A stretch of DNA of 64,000 nt, from contig NZ_JAILYM010000008.1 in assembly GCF_020179425.1 (NCBI RefSeq), positions 91,241 through 155,240 on the forward strand. The letters run 5' to 3'. Below are positions 31,598 through 40,500 of this stretch, piece by piece. Below the pieces are notes generated by a model that worked only from the letters and a program-made list of their open reading frames with translations, did no database searches and was not told the origin of the DNA. The stretch is from Novosphingobium percolationis. Its GTDB lineage: Bacteria > Pseudomonadota > Alphaproteobacteria > Sphingomonadales > Sphingomonadaceae. The position numbers and the translations under genes were made by a program. The stretch's first letter is position 1. Every line of letters starts with the position of its first letter.

Positions 31598-33526
31598 TCA
31601 CTTACCGGAATGTGGCGGATGAGGGTCAATGAATCCCAATTCTTCCCGATAAACTGCCCCAATCTTGGCCGGCGTTTCTGGCTCGTCAATTGTCGCGGGG
31701 ATATCAAAGGGTTCGCGGTTCACGATCTTGCGGAGCAGGCCACGCAAGATCTTGCCAGAACGGGTTTTGGGCAATTGCTCAACGACCAGCACCGCCTTCA
31801 TCGCCGCGATCGCACCAAGCTCGCTACGCACGGCAAGGACAGAGCGCTCGGCTATGCTCTTGTCTGCCGCATAACCAATCTGCGGGGTGACGAAAGCAAT
31901 CGGTACCATACCTTTGAGGTCATCGTCCGCACCGACGATGGCGCATTCAGCGACACCTGGTTGGCGCGCCACGATCTCTTCCATCTGTCCGGTCGAAAGC
32001 CGATGACCGGCGATGTTGATGATGTCGTCGGTTCGTCCCATGATGTGCATGAAGCCCTCGCTGTCGCGAAAGCCTGCATCCCCAGTTTCGTAGTATCCAG
32101 GGAACGTCTCGAAATTCCGGACGAACGTGGTGTTGTTGTTCCACAGCGAACGGAAGGCGCCGGGCGGCAGCGGGGTCTTGATCACAACATTGCCGCTTGC
32201 CCCGTCGGGCAAAGCAAATCCTTCGTCGTCGAGGATGGCGAACTGATATCCTGGCACCGGAAAGCCAGCGCTGCCAGGCTTGCGGCGCAGATCCCCCATC
32301 GCGAAGCACGAAGCAATGGCCGGCCAGCCAAGCTCGGTCTGCCACCAGTGATCGATCACCGGCAAACCGCTTTCCCGCTCCAGCCAGGCGATCGTTTCGG
32401 GGTCGGCGCGTTCGCCAGCCAGAAACACCGCACGGCACGCGCCGATGCCGATCTCCTTCAGGTACCGGGCTTCGGGATCCTCCTTGCGGATCGCCCGAAT
32501 CGCGGTCGGCGCGGTGAAGAAGCTCTTGACATTATGGCGCGCTATGGTCCGCCAGAATGAGCCGGGATCGGGTGTGCCGACAGGCTTGCCTTCGAACAGG
32601 ACGGTCGTGGCCCCAACCAGCAGCGGGGCATAGACGATGTAGCTATGCCCCACCACCCAACCGACGTCCGAGGCTGCCCAAAACGTGTCCCCTGCCCCGA
32701 TGCCGTAGATGTTGGCCATCGACCACGCCAGGGCCACGGCGTGTCCGCCATTGTCGCGCACCACTCCCTTGGGAGTTCCTGTGGTGCCCGAAGTGTAGAG
32801 GATGTAGAGCAGATCGCCGGAGGCGAGAGGAACGCATGGAGGCACCGGCATATCGGCGGTCCTCCGCCGCAGATCGTGCCAGTCAATGTCTCGGACGGGC
32901 ATCAAGTCCGCGGTTAGCTGTTCGCGCTGGACCAGGACGACATGCTCGACCGAGTGGGCGGCAAGGACCAGCGCTTCGTCGACCAACGGCTTGTAGGCAA
33001 TGGTGCGGCTGCCCTCGATTCCGCACGAAGCGGTGAGCACCAGTTTGGGGGTGGCATCGTCGATCCGCTTGGCCAGTTCGGGTGGGGCGAACCCGCCGAA
33101 CACAACGCAATGGATCACACCGAGCCGCGCGCAAGCCAGCATCGCGAAAACCGTCTCGGGGATCATCGGCATGTAGAGTATTACCCGATCCCCCTTTTCC
33201 GCGCCGAGGCTCGCCAGCATCGCCGCCGTACGTTCGGTTTCGTCCAGCAGTTCGCGGTAGGTGTAATGGCGGATGGTTCCGGTTACCGGGCTGTCATAGG
33301 CAAGCGCCAGCGCATCGCCGCGTCCGGCCTGGACATGCCGGTCGAGGCAATTGTGGCATGTGTTCAGGATGCCTTCGGGAAACCAGCCCATGCTTTGGTC
33401 GTGGGCGCGCGGCGGATTTTCGACCCAGTCGATCGCCTTTGCGGCCTCGAGCCAGAATTGGTCAGGTCGGTTTGCAGCCCACCGCACTGCGCCATCGTAG
33501 GCCATCGCCCCGGTCTCATCACTCAT
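31598..33526 (-). CDS. prpE: Propionyl-CoA synthetase (PrpE-like AMP-forming acyl-CoA synthetase)
   Basis: A 642-residue short-chain acyl-CoA synthetase converting propionate (or acetate), ATP and CoA to the acyl-CoA. ANL-family motifs: YTSGTTGTPKGVVRDN (P-loop-like), HWWQTELGWP, YYETGDAGF and the C-terminal PKTRSGKILR with catalytic Lys. The opening YDGAVRWAANRPDQFW and the GWFPEGILNTCHNCLDRH stretch match PrpE better than Acs. It overlaps the downstream-transcribed EamA gene by four bases at the start, so EamA is transcribed first. Fits salvage of propionate or acetate released by the neighbouring side-chain pathway. Confidence 0.87.
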   Translation of the reverse strand: MSDETGAMAYDGAVRWAANRPDQFWLEAAKAIDWVENPPRAHDQSMGWFPEGILNTCHNCLDRHVQAGRGDALALAYDSPVTGTIRHYTYRELLDETERTAAMLASLGAEKGDRVILYMPMIPETVFAMLACARLGVIHCVVFGGFAPPELAKRIDDATPKLVLTASCGIEGSRTIAYKPLVDEALVLAAHSVEHVVLVQREQLTADLMPVRDIDWHDLRRRTADMPVPPCVPLASGDLLYILYTSGTTGTPKGVVRDNGGHAVALAWSMANIYGIGAGDTFWAASDVGWVVGHSYIVYAPLLVGATTVLFEGKPVGTPDPGSFWRTIARHNVKSFFTAPTAIRAIRKEDPEARYLKEIGIGACRAVFLAGERADPETIAWLERESGLPVIDHWWQTELGWPAIASCFAMGDLRRKPGSAGFPVPGYQFAILDDEGFALPDGASGNVVIKTPLPPGAFRSLWNNNTTFVRNFETFPGYYETGDAGFRDSEGFMHIMGRTDDIINIAGHRLSTGQMEEIVARQPGVAECAIVGADDDLKGMVPIAFVTPQIGYAADKSIAERSVLAVRSELGAIAAMKAVLVVEQLPKTRSGKILRGLLRKIVNREPFDIPATIDEPETPAKIGAVYREELGFIDPHPPHSGK

Positions 33527-34482
33527 GGTTTCCGCTCTCCCCTGTTTTCTGTCTGGCCCGCCGCTACTCGGCGCGAAACGAATATTGCGGCCACCACAAT
33601 GGCTGCTCCGACCATGTGATAGGTTTCAAGTCTCTCTCCCAACAGCAGCACCGCCAGAAAAACACCGAACACTGTGGGCAGGTTCATGTGGACGCCGGCT
33701 CTTACTGAACCGATCAGGACTACCGCGCGGTTGAAGAACGCATAGGCAATCAGCGAGGGAAAGATGCCGACATAGAGCACCGCGCCAATCACTTCAATTT
33801 GTGGCATGGCGACCCCGCTATCGGCCAGGCTGACCAGGTAAGGTACAGCCAGCGTTCCCATGCCGACCGCGAATAGCACCGCGAGCAGAGTGATGTGGTG
33901 TATGGTGGGCACCTTGCGCAAGAATGTCGCGTAGGCCGAGTAAAGGAAAACCCCGGTCAGGGCGAGCAAGTCGCCATGGTTGAGCCCGCCAAGATGCAAC
34001 GCGAAAGGCTGCCCTCTGGTCACGATCCAGACGACTCCGGCAAAGGACAGCGTCGCACTGGCTATCAATAGCGGCCTGATCCGCTCCCCAAAGAGGATGC
34101 TCGGCATGACCAGAGTCATGATCGGCATGGTCGATTGCAGCAGCAGGCTGTTGGTGGCTGTGGTGAGTTGCAGGCTCCAGTAAACGATGAAGGCGAACAC
34201 CCCCACGCCGAACACGCCCAGCATCGCCAGCAGGCGCCAGGACTCTCGCAGGACCCGACGATCGGCCACGACGTGCCGCCAGGCAAAAGGCAGAACGAAC
34301 AGCAACGCAACCACCCAACGCCAAAAGGCCAGCGACAGGGGAGAAAACAAGTCGCGCGCCGCCCGGCCGACGATGGGGTTCAAGGCCCAGAACAGCGAAG
34401 CGAGCGAAAGCAGCAAGAATGGTGAATTCCACAGGTAACGCGGGGCACGCCGCCAGCCTGGAGGACAGTTGGCAGCACCCAT
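33523..34482 (-). CDS. EamA/DMT family transporter
   Basis: A 319-residue inner-membrane protein with about ten hydrophobic helices in two EamA repeats (first about 20-150 from FLLLSLASLFWALNPIVGRA; second about 165-305 with GDLLALTGVFLYSAYATFLR). It belongs to the drug/metabolite transporter superfamily; substrates of such proteins range from amino acids to aromatic metabolites and cannot be told here. First gene of the minus-strand pair with prpE, divergent from the Rieske dioxygenase operon, so it could move a pathway intermediate. Confidence 0.82.
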   Translation of the reverse strand: MGAANCPPGWRRAPRYLWNSPFLLLSLASLFWALNPIVGRAARDLFSPLSLAFWRWVVALLFVLPFAWRHVVADRRVLRESWRLLAMLGVFGVGVFAFIVYWSLQLTTATNSLLLQSTMPIMTLVMPSILFGERIRPLLIASATLSFAGVVWIVTRGQPFALHLGGLNHGDLLALTGVFLYSAYATFLRKVPTIHHITLLAVLFAVGMGTLAVPYLVSLADSGVAMPQIEVIGAVLYVGIFPSLIAYAFFNRAVVLIGSVRAGVHMNLPTVFGVFLAVLLLGERLETYHMVGAAIVVAAIFVSRRVAAGQTENRGERKP

Positions 34483-34539
34483 CAGAACGAGCGGTCCGGC
34501 TGTCTCAATCCCACTTGCGTAGTATCGGCTTTTTGCATA

Positions 34540-34568
34540 TCGTGCATCGCATTGCCCTTAGTGCACGA
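34540..34568. promoter_or_regulatory. Inverted repeat between divergent EamA and dioxygenase genes
   Basis: TCGTGCA (34540-34546), 15 bases, then TGCACGA (34562-34568), located 44 bases before the dioxygenase start and within the shared 129-base divergent promoter region. A further TGCAT occurs just left (34534-34538). It may bind the regulator of the operon. Not matched to a known operator. Confidence 0.35.
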
Positions 34569-34611
34569 ATCTGCCGAAGACAATCGCAGGTCGTGAAAAC
34601 CGGAGAGAGCC

Positions 34612-35976
34612 ATGAGTGGCGACACCACACTCGTAGACACAGTCAATTCCAGCCAGTCCCGCCAGATTTTCTGGGACAAGGATGTCTACGATCTTGAAAT
34701 TGAGCGGATTTTTTCCCGTGCATGGCTGATGCTCGGCCACGAATCGCTTGTGCCCAAGCCGGGCGACTTCATCACGACCTACATGGCCGAAGACAAGGTC
34801 ATCCTCTCGCACCAAAGCGACGGGACGTTTCGCGCCTTCATCAACTCTTGCAGCCATCGCGGCAACCAGATCTGTCACGCCGACAGCGGAAATGCCAAGG
34901 CGTTCGTCTGCAACTATCATGGCTGGGTGTTCGGACAGGATGGATCGCTGGTCGATGTCCCGCTCGAGTCGCGTTGCTACCACAACAGCCTTGACAAGGA
35001 TGCGTTGGCGGCAAAGTCCGTTCGGGTCGAAACCTATAAGGGTTTCATTTTCGGTTGCCACGATCCCGAAGCGCCCAGCCTTGAGGACTATCTGGGTGAG
35101 TTCCGCTTCTATCTCGATACCATCTGGGAGGGCGCCGACGGCGGACTGGAATTGCTTGGCCCGCCGATGAAGAGCCTGCTCCAGTGCAACTGGAAGGTAC
35201 CGACCGAGAACTTCATCGGCGACGGTTATCACGTCGGCTGGACACATGCCGCCGCGCTCGGCCAGATCGGCGGCGAGCTGGCAGGCCTTTCGGGCAATCG
35301 CGCGGACATTCCCTTCGACGATCTTGGGCTGCAGTTCACGACCCGTCATGGCCACGGCTTCGGGGTGATCGACAACGCAGCGGCCGCAATCCACGTCAAG
35401 CGCGAGGGCTGGACCAAATATCTCGAGGATACGCGCGGCGAAGTGCGCCGCAAGTTCGGCCCGGAGCGCGAACGGCTCTATATGGGGCATTGGAACTGCT
35501 CGATCTTCCCGAACTGCTCGTTCCTCTACGGGACCAACACCTTCAAGATCTGGCATCCGCGCGGACCGCATGAAATCGAGGTCTGGACCTACACCATGGT
35601 GCCGCGCGATGCCGATCCAGCCACCAAGAGCATGATCCAGCGCGAAGCGATCCGCACCTTCGGCACCGCCGGAACGCTGGAAAGCGATGACGGCGAAAAC
35701 ATGTCTTCGGCAACCTACATGAACCGTGGCGTGATCACGCGCGATGGCAGAATGAATTCCACGATGGGGGCCGGCTACGAAGGACCGCATCCGGTCTATC
35801 CCGGCATCGTCGGAATCAGCTTCATCGGCGAAACCTCCTACCGGGGCTTCTACCGGTTCTGGAAGGAAATGATCGATGCCCCGGATTGGGCGAGCGTGAA
35901 AGCAAACGACGACACTTGGGATTCGGTTTTCCCGAACCGCAATTTCTGGACCGAAAAGCTCGACGCCGCCGAGTGA
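34612..35976 (+). CDS. Aromatic-ring-hydroxylating dioxygenase, alpha (Rieske) subunit
   Basis: Catalytic subunit (454 residues) of a three-component Rieske non-heme iron oxygenase, which adds O2 to an aromatic ring to give a cis-dihydrodiol. The Rieske [2Fe-2S] site is C80-X-H82 ... C100-X2-H103 (NSCSHRGNQ; VCNYHGWVF). The mononuclear iron site is D204, H207, H212 region (ENFIGDGYHVGWTH) with the later Asp near 359-360 (ESDDGENM), as in naphthalene dioxygenase. GGAGAG precedes the ATG. The beta subunit follows at 36018; no dedicated reductase and no cis-diol dehydrogenase are nearby. Substrate unknown. Confidence 0.92.
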   Translation: MSGDTTLVDTVNSSQSRQIFWDKDVYDLEIERIFSRAWLMLGHESLVPKPGDFITTYMAEDKVILSHQSDGTFRAFINSCSHRGNQICHADSGNAKAFVCNYHGWVFGQDGSLVDVPLESRCYHNSLDKDALAAKSVRVETYKGFIFGCHDPEAPSLEDYLGEFRFYLDTIWEGADGGLELLGPPMKSLLQCNWKVPTENFIGDGYHVGWTHAAALGQIGGELAGLSGNRADIPFDDLGLQFTTRHGHGFGVIDNAAAAIHVKREGWTKYLEDTRGEVRRKFGPERERLYMGHWNCSIFPNCSFLYGTNTFKIWHPRGPHEIEVWTYTMVPRDADPATKSMIQREAIRTFGTAGTLESDDGENMSSATYMNRGVITRDGRMNSTMGAGYEGPHPVYPGIVGISFIGETSYRGFYRFWKEMIDAPDWASVKANDDTWDSVFPNRNFWTEKLDAAE

Positions 35977-36017
35977 GAGCCAGCGCCGATCCAAGAATCG
36001 AGAATTACGGAGAGAAC

Positions 36018-36542
36018 ATGTCGTCCGAACAAGTACTGGTGACGCCGGATGTGCACTATGCCGTCGAGGCTCACTATCGCGCCGAGGTCAGACTTTTGCA
36101 GACCGGGCAGTACCGGGAATGGCTGCACGGAATGGTTGCCGAAGACATCCATTACTGGATGCCGATCTACGAACAGCGCTTCGCAAGGGACCGGCGCCCG
36201 GACCCGACGCCGGACGATGCGGCAATCTACAACGACGATTTCGGAGAGCTCAAGCAGCGCGTCGAGCGGCTTTATTCAGGCCAGGTCTGGATGGAGGATC
36301 CGCCGTCCAAGATCCGATACTTCGTTTCGAATGTCGAAGCATTCGAAGCTGGCGACGGCGAACTGGATGTGCTGTCGAACATCCTTGTCTACCGTAACCG
36401 CCGCCAGACCGAGGTCACGGTCCATACGTTGGGGCGCGAGGACAAGCTGCGCCGGGACGGCAATGGCTTCAAGGTCTTCCGGCGCAAGCTCATCCTCGAT
36501 GCCAGAGTCACGCAAGACAAGAATCTGTATTTCTTTTGCTAA
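36018..36542 (+). CDS. Aromatic-ring-hydroxylating dioxygenase, beta subunit
   Basis: A 174-residue cystatin-like structural subunit forming alpha3beta3 hexamers. Family sequence: AVEAHYRAEVRLLQTGQYRE, WLHGMVAEDIHYWMPIYEQR, then VERLYSGQVWMEDPPSKIRY and LILDARVTQDKNLYFFC. ATG at 36018 has GGAGAGAAC upstream; an open frame continues upstream to 35886 only as antisense-like read-through of the alpha gene end. It lies 41 bases after the alpha gene. Confidence 0.92.
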   Translation: MSSEQVLVTPDVHYAVEAHYRAEVRLLQTGQYREWLHGMVAEDIHYWMPIYEQRFARDRRPDPTPDDAAIYNDDFGELKQRVERLYSGQVWMEDPPSKIRYFVSNVEAFEAGDGELDVLSNILVYRNRRQTEVTVHTLGREDKLRRDGNGFKVFRRKLILDARVTQDKNLYFFC

Positions 36543-36578
36543 TAACGCGCGATTTGGCGCAAAACCGGGAGAATGTGA

Positions 36579-37676
36579 ATGGAGGCCTATGCCGCTATCG
36601 TCGAACGCCAAGGCGGGGAATTTGTCCTCGATAACGTATCGATCGAAGACCCCCGGGATGGTGAGGTGCTCGTCAAGGTTGCCGCGGCGGGCATGTGCCA
36701 CACCGACCTGACTGTCCGCGACCAGTACTATCCGACCCCGCTGCCGGCCGTGCTCGGCCACGAAGGCTCGGGCGTCGTCGAAAAGATCGGGCGCGGCGTT
36801 TCCACTGTCAAGCCCGGCGACAAGGTGGTCCTGTCGTTCAGCTACTGCGGCACCTGCCCGTCGTGCCTCAAGGGGCATCAGGCCTATTGCCCCAGCCTGT
36901 TCCCGCTGAATTTCATGGGCCGCAGGCTCGACGGATCGACCCCGATCACCCGCAACGGCGAGGACGTGAACGCCTGCTTCTTCGGCCAGTCCTCGTTCGC
37001 GACCTATTCGATCGCGAGCGAGAACAATTGCGTCAAGGTTGCCGACGACGCGCAGATCGAATTGCTCGGCCCGCTGGGCTGCGGCATCCAGACCGGAGCG
37101 GGCGCAGTCCTCAATTCGCTGCAGCCGGCTCCGGGTTCTTCGATCGCCATCTTCGGCGTCGGCTCGGTCGGTCTCAGCGCGCTGATGGCCGCGAAGTCTT
37201 CGGGCTGTCTCAAGATCATCGCGGTCGATCGCAATCCGGCTCGGCTCGAAGTCGCGCGCGAACTGGGCGCAACCGATGTCATCGATGCCTCGACCACAAA
37301 TGCCCAGGAAGCGATTGTCGCAATGACGGGCGGCGGCGCGGACTATGCGATGGATACGACAGCGATCCCGCAAGTGCTGCGTTCGGCGGTTGAAAGCACC
37401 CATAACATGGGGGAAACCGCAGTCGTGGGCGGCGCCAAGATGGGCACCGAATTTTCGCTTGATATGAACAACATCCTGTTCGGCCGCAAGCTGCGCGGGG
37501 TAGTGGAAGGCTCCAGCACGCCGCAGGTGTTCATCCCGCAGCTGATCGCGATGCAGAAGGCCGGCCTGTTCCCATTCGAGAAGCTCTGCTCGTTCTACGA
37601 TTTCGATCAGATCAACCAGGCTGTCGAAGACACCGAAAAAACCGGCAGCGCGATCAAGGCCATCCTCCGGATGTAA
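36579..37676 (+). CDS. Zinc-dependent NAD(P) alcohol dehydrogenase (aryl-alcohol type)
   Basis: A 365-residue medium-chain dehydrogenase oxidising a primary alcohol to an aldehyde. Catalytic zinc ligands are in GMCHTDLTVRD, LGHEGSGVV and LGCGIQTGAG; the structural zinc site is CGTCPSCLKGHQAYC; the Rossmann motif is GVGSVGLSAL. Overall it resembles benzyl/aryl alcohol dehydrogenases of the XylB/AreB group. It starts 36 bases after the dioxygenase beta gene with GGGAG upstream. It might act on a hydroxymethyl group made by the CYP153 or on a side-chain alcohol. Confidence 0.88.
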   Translation: MEAYAAIVERQGGEFVLDNVSIEDPRDGEVLVKVAAAGMCHTDLTVRDQYYPTPLPAVLGHEGSGVVEKIGRGVSTVKPGDKVVLSFSYCGTCPSCLKGHQAYCPSLFPLNFMGRRLDGSTPITRNGEDVNACFFGQSSFATYSIASENNCVKVADDAQIELLGPLGCGIQTGAGAVLNSLQPAPGSSIAIFGVGSVGLSALMAAKSSGCLKIIAVDRNPARLEVARELGATDVIDASTTNAQEAIVAMTGGGADYAMDTTAIPQVLRSAVESTHNMGETAVVGGAKMGTEFSLDMNNILFGRKLRGVVEGSSTPQVFIPQLIAMQKAGLFPFEKLCSFYDFDQINQAVEDTEKTGSAIKAILRM

Positions 37677-37693
37677 GGACCGCGTTCGCCAGC

Positions 37694-37722
37694 CGCCTTG
37701 CCGCCCGTGTGGCGGCAAGGCG
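37694..37722 (+). repeat. Perfect 12-bp stem-loop between alcohol dehydrogenase and dikinase genes
   Basis: CGCCTTGCCGCC, CGTGT loop, GGCGGCAAGGCG, beginning 17 bases after the dehydrogenase stop codon and ending 60 bases before the dikinase ATG. No T tract follows, so it is not a simple terminator. It is placed to stabilise the upstream mRNA or reduce read-through, setting different levels for the two halves of the operon. Confidence 0.65.
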
Positions 37723-37782
37723 CGGCAAGCCCGGGGACATGTTTGGCAAGAGCGGCACATTCCGCAGGGAAACCAGCAGCAA

Positions 37783-40449
37783 ATGAAAACGGTCTACACG
37801 TTCGGTCCCGGCATTGCCCATGATGACTCGCGCGCCCGCGACAAGGCGGTTGTGGGCGGCAAAGGCGCCAATCTGGGCGAGATGGCGCGGATCGGGTTGC
37901 CTGTTCCACCCGGCTTCACCATCACAACCGAAGAATGCCTTCATTTCCTGCGCGATCGCCGCAGCCAGTCCGCGCGCCTCGATGGCGAAGTCAGGTCGGC
38001 GCTGACCCATATCGAGCGCACGGTGGGCAAGAGGTTCGGCGATCCGCACGATCCCTTGCTGGTATCGGTTCGTTCCGGCGCCCGGGTCTCGATGCCGGGC
38101 ATGATGGACACGATCCTCAACCTGGGCCTCAACGACCAAACGGTGCGTGGCTTGGCTGCTTCGTCTGGCGACGAGCGGTTTGCCTGGGACAGCTATCGCC
38201 GCTTCGTCCAGATGTACGCAAGCGTTGTGCTCGGGATCGATCACGCACGGTTCGAGGACGCACTGGAAAAGGCCAAGGAAGATCGGGGCGTCTCTCAGGA
38301 CGTGGACCTGAGCGCCACCGATCTTCGTGACTTGATCGGCGAGTTCTTCGGCATCGTCGAGGCCGAACGCGGGGCTCCCTTTCCGCAGGACGTCGACGAG
38401 CAGCTTGCCTCGGCAATCGCCGCCGTGTTCGAATCCTGGGAATCCGATCGCGCCAAGGTCTATCGCCGCCTCAACGGCATCCCCGGCGAATGGGGAACGG
38501 CGGTCAATGTCCAGGCCATGGTATTCGGCAATCTCGGCGAAACCAGCGCGACGGGCGTCGCCTTCACCCGCAATCCGGCTACCGGGGACAAGGCCTATTA
38601 CGGAGAATGGCTGGTCAACGCCCAGGGCGAGGATGTGGTCGCCGGGATTCGGACGCCGCAATATCTGACGCTCGAAGCCCGCGCGGCCGCCGGTGCCAAG
38701 CTGCCGTCGATGGAAGAGGCGATGCCCGCGGTCTTCACGGAGCTCGCCGGCCTGTTCGAGCTGCTCGAGCGGCACTATCAGGACATGCAGGACATCGAAT
38801 TCACGGTCGAGCGCGGCAAGCTCTATATCCTGCAGACCCGTTCCGGAAAGCGCACGGCCAAAGCCGCGCTGAAGATCGCCGTCGATATGGTCGAGGAAGG
38901 CCTGATCGCCGAGGAAGCGGCAATCAGGCGGATCGATCCGGCCTCGCTCGATCAGCTTCTGCATCCCACGCTCGATCCCGACGCGCCACGGACCCTGCTG
39001 GGATCGGGGCTTCCGGCTTCCCCGGGGGCTGCATCGGGCGCGGTCGTGTTCGACGCCGATACGGCTGCGGTGCGCGCCGAGCTGGGGGAAAGCGTCATCC
39101 TGGTCCGGCAGGAAACGTCGCCGGACGACATCCATGGCATGCATGTCGCTCGCGGAATTCTGACTGCCAGGGGCGGCATGACCAGCCATGCGGCGGTCGT
39201 CGCGCGGGGCATGGGGCGGCCTTGCGTCGCGGGGGCGTCGAGCCTGGCGATCGATTACCAGGAGCGCTCGGCGGAGATTGGCGGCGTGCACATCGCCGAA
39301 GGTGACCTGATCACGATCGATGGCAGCACCGGCGAGATTTTCCAGGGTGCCCTGCCAACCGTGATGCCTGAGCTTGACCGCGAATTCGCGACGGTGATGG
39401 CCTGGGCCGATCGGCATCGCCGCATGAAGGTGCGCACCAATGCCGAAACCCCGGCCGATTGCGAAGTCGCCCGCCAGTTTGGGGCGGAAGGTATCGGCCT
39501 GTGCCGCACCGAACACATGTTCTTCGACGGCGAACGCATCAACTTCATGCGCCAGATGATCCTGGCCACGAACGGGGCAGAGCGGCTCGTCGCGCTCGAT
39601 CGGTTGTTGCCCGAACAGCGTAGCGATTTCGCCCGGATTTTCGAGATCATGCAGGGGCTTCCCGTCACGGTGCGGCTGCTCGATCCCCCACTCCATGAGT
39701 TTCTTCCCCATTCCGAATCGGAATTCACCGAGCTGTCCGCCGCGGTCGGCATCGGCGTGGATCAGCTCAGACGCCGGGCCGAGGAATTGGCCGAGTCCAA
39801 TCCGATGCTCGGCCACCGCGGCTGCCGCCTGGGCGTGGTGTATCCGGAAATCTACGAGATGCAGGCCCGCGCAATCTTCGAAGCGGCCTGCGCGGTGAGC
39901 CGGGAGACCGGCCAACCGGTCGTGCCGGAAATCATGATCCCCCTCGTCGGCACGGCCCGCGAACTCGACATGCTCAAGCAGATTGTGATCGGTGTGTCGG
40001 AAACGGTCTTCGCGGAGCAGGGATTGACGGTTGAATTCACCGTCGGGACCATGATCGAATTGCCCCGCGCAGCGCTGGTGGCGGACGAAATCGCTGCGGT
40101 TGGCGAGTTCTTCTCGTTCGGCACCAACGATCTTACCCAGACCACGCTGGGCATCAGCCGGGACGATGCCGGACGGTTTCTTGGCAGCTACATAGACAAG
40201 GGCATCTTTGCCACCGACCCATTCGTCAGCATCGATGTCGAAGGGGTCGGCAAGCTGATTGCGATGGCCGCCCGTCTGGGCCGCGAGGCCCGCCCCGACA
40301 TCAAGCTGGGGATCTGCGGCGAACACGGCGGCGATCCGGCCTCGATCGCGTTCTGCCACAGGGTCGGCCTCGATTATGTCAGCGCTTCCCCGTTCCGAGT
40401 TCCCATAGCGCGCCTCGCCGCTGCCCAATCGGCACTGGCCGCTACCTAG
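37783..40449 (+). CDS. ppdK: Pyruvate, phosphate dikinase homologue with Cys-to-Ala change at the active site
   Basis: An 888-residue protein of the PPDK family (pyruvate + ATP + Pi to PEP + AMP + PPi), with N-terminal nucleotide-binding domain (VVGGKGANLGEMARIGLPVP), swivelling phosphohistidine domain (GGMTSHAAVVARGMGRPC, H469) and C-terminal PEP/pyruvate barrel (RLLDPPLHEFLPH; PEIMIPLVG; FSFGTNDLTQTTLG; CGEHGGDPASIAF). The usual catalytic Cys in VSCSPFRVP, which handles the enolpyruvate proton, is Ala868 here (VSASPFRVP, codon GCT at 40384-40386). All other signature residues I can check are kept. Location in a catabolic operon rather than alone is unusual. If active, it would route pyruvate to PEP; the Cys change may alter or abolish that step. 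Confidence 0.88.
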   Translation: MKTVYTFGPGIAHDDSRARDKAVVGGKGANLGEMARIGLPVPPGFTITTEECLHFLRDRRSQSARLDGEVRSALTHIERTVGKRFGDPHDPLLVSVRSGARVSMPGMMDTILNLGLNDQTVRGLAASSGDERFAWDSYRRFVQMYASVVLGIDHARFEDALEKAKEDRGVSQDVDLSATDLRDLIGEFFGIVEAERGAPFPQDVDEQLASAIAAVFESWESDRAKVYRRLNGIPGEWGTAVNVQAMVFGNLGETSATGVAFTRNPATGDKAYYGEWLVNAQGEDVVAGIRTPQYLTLEARAAAGAKLPSMEEAMPAVFTELAGLFELLERHYQDMQDIEFTVERGKLYILQTRSGKRTAKAALKIAVDMVEEGLIAEEAAIRRIDPASLDQLLHPTLDPDAPRTLLGSGLPASPGAASGAVVFDADTAAVRAELGESVILVRQETSPDDIHGMHVARGILTARGGMTSHAAVVARGMGRPCVAGASSLAIDYQERSAEIGGVHIAEGDLITIDGSTGEIFQGALPTVMPELDREFATVMAWADRHRRMKVRTNAETPADCEVARQFGAEGIGLCRTEHMFFDGERINFMRQMILATNGAERLVALDRLLPEQRSDFARIFEIMQGLPVTVRLLDPPLHEFLPHSESEFTELSAAVGIGVDQLRRRAEELAESNPMLGHRGCRLGVVYPEIYEMQARAIFEAACAVSRETGQPVVPEIMIPLVGTARELDMLKQIVIGVSETVFAEQGLTVEFTVGTMIELPRAALVADEIAAVGEFFSFGTNDLTQTTLGISRDDAGRFLGSYIDKGIFATDPFVSIDVEGVGKLIAMAARLGREARPDIKLGICGEHGGDPASIAFCHRVGLDYVSASPFRVPIARLAAAQSALAAT

Positions 40450-40500
40450 CGCGGAACCCGGCCAAGAGCTTAACAGGTCAAAGGGTGGAGGAGAAGAACC

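Noticed and set aside
34612..36542. Dioxygenase considered as a naphthalene or biphenyl dioxygenase gene pair
   Set aside because: Motifs show the Rieske alpha/beta family only. No dihydrodiol dehydrogenase, ring-cleavage gene or reductase is nearby, so a substrate cannot be assigned.
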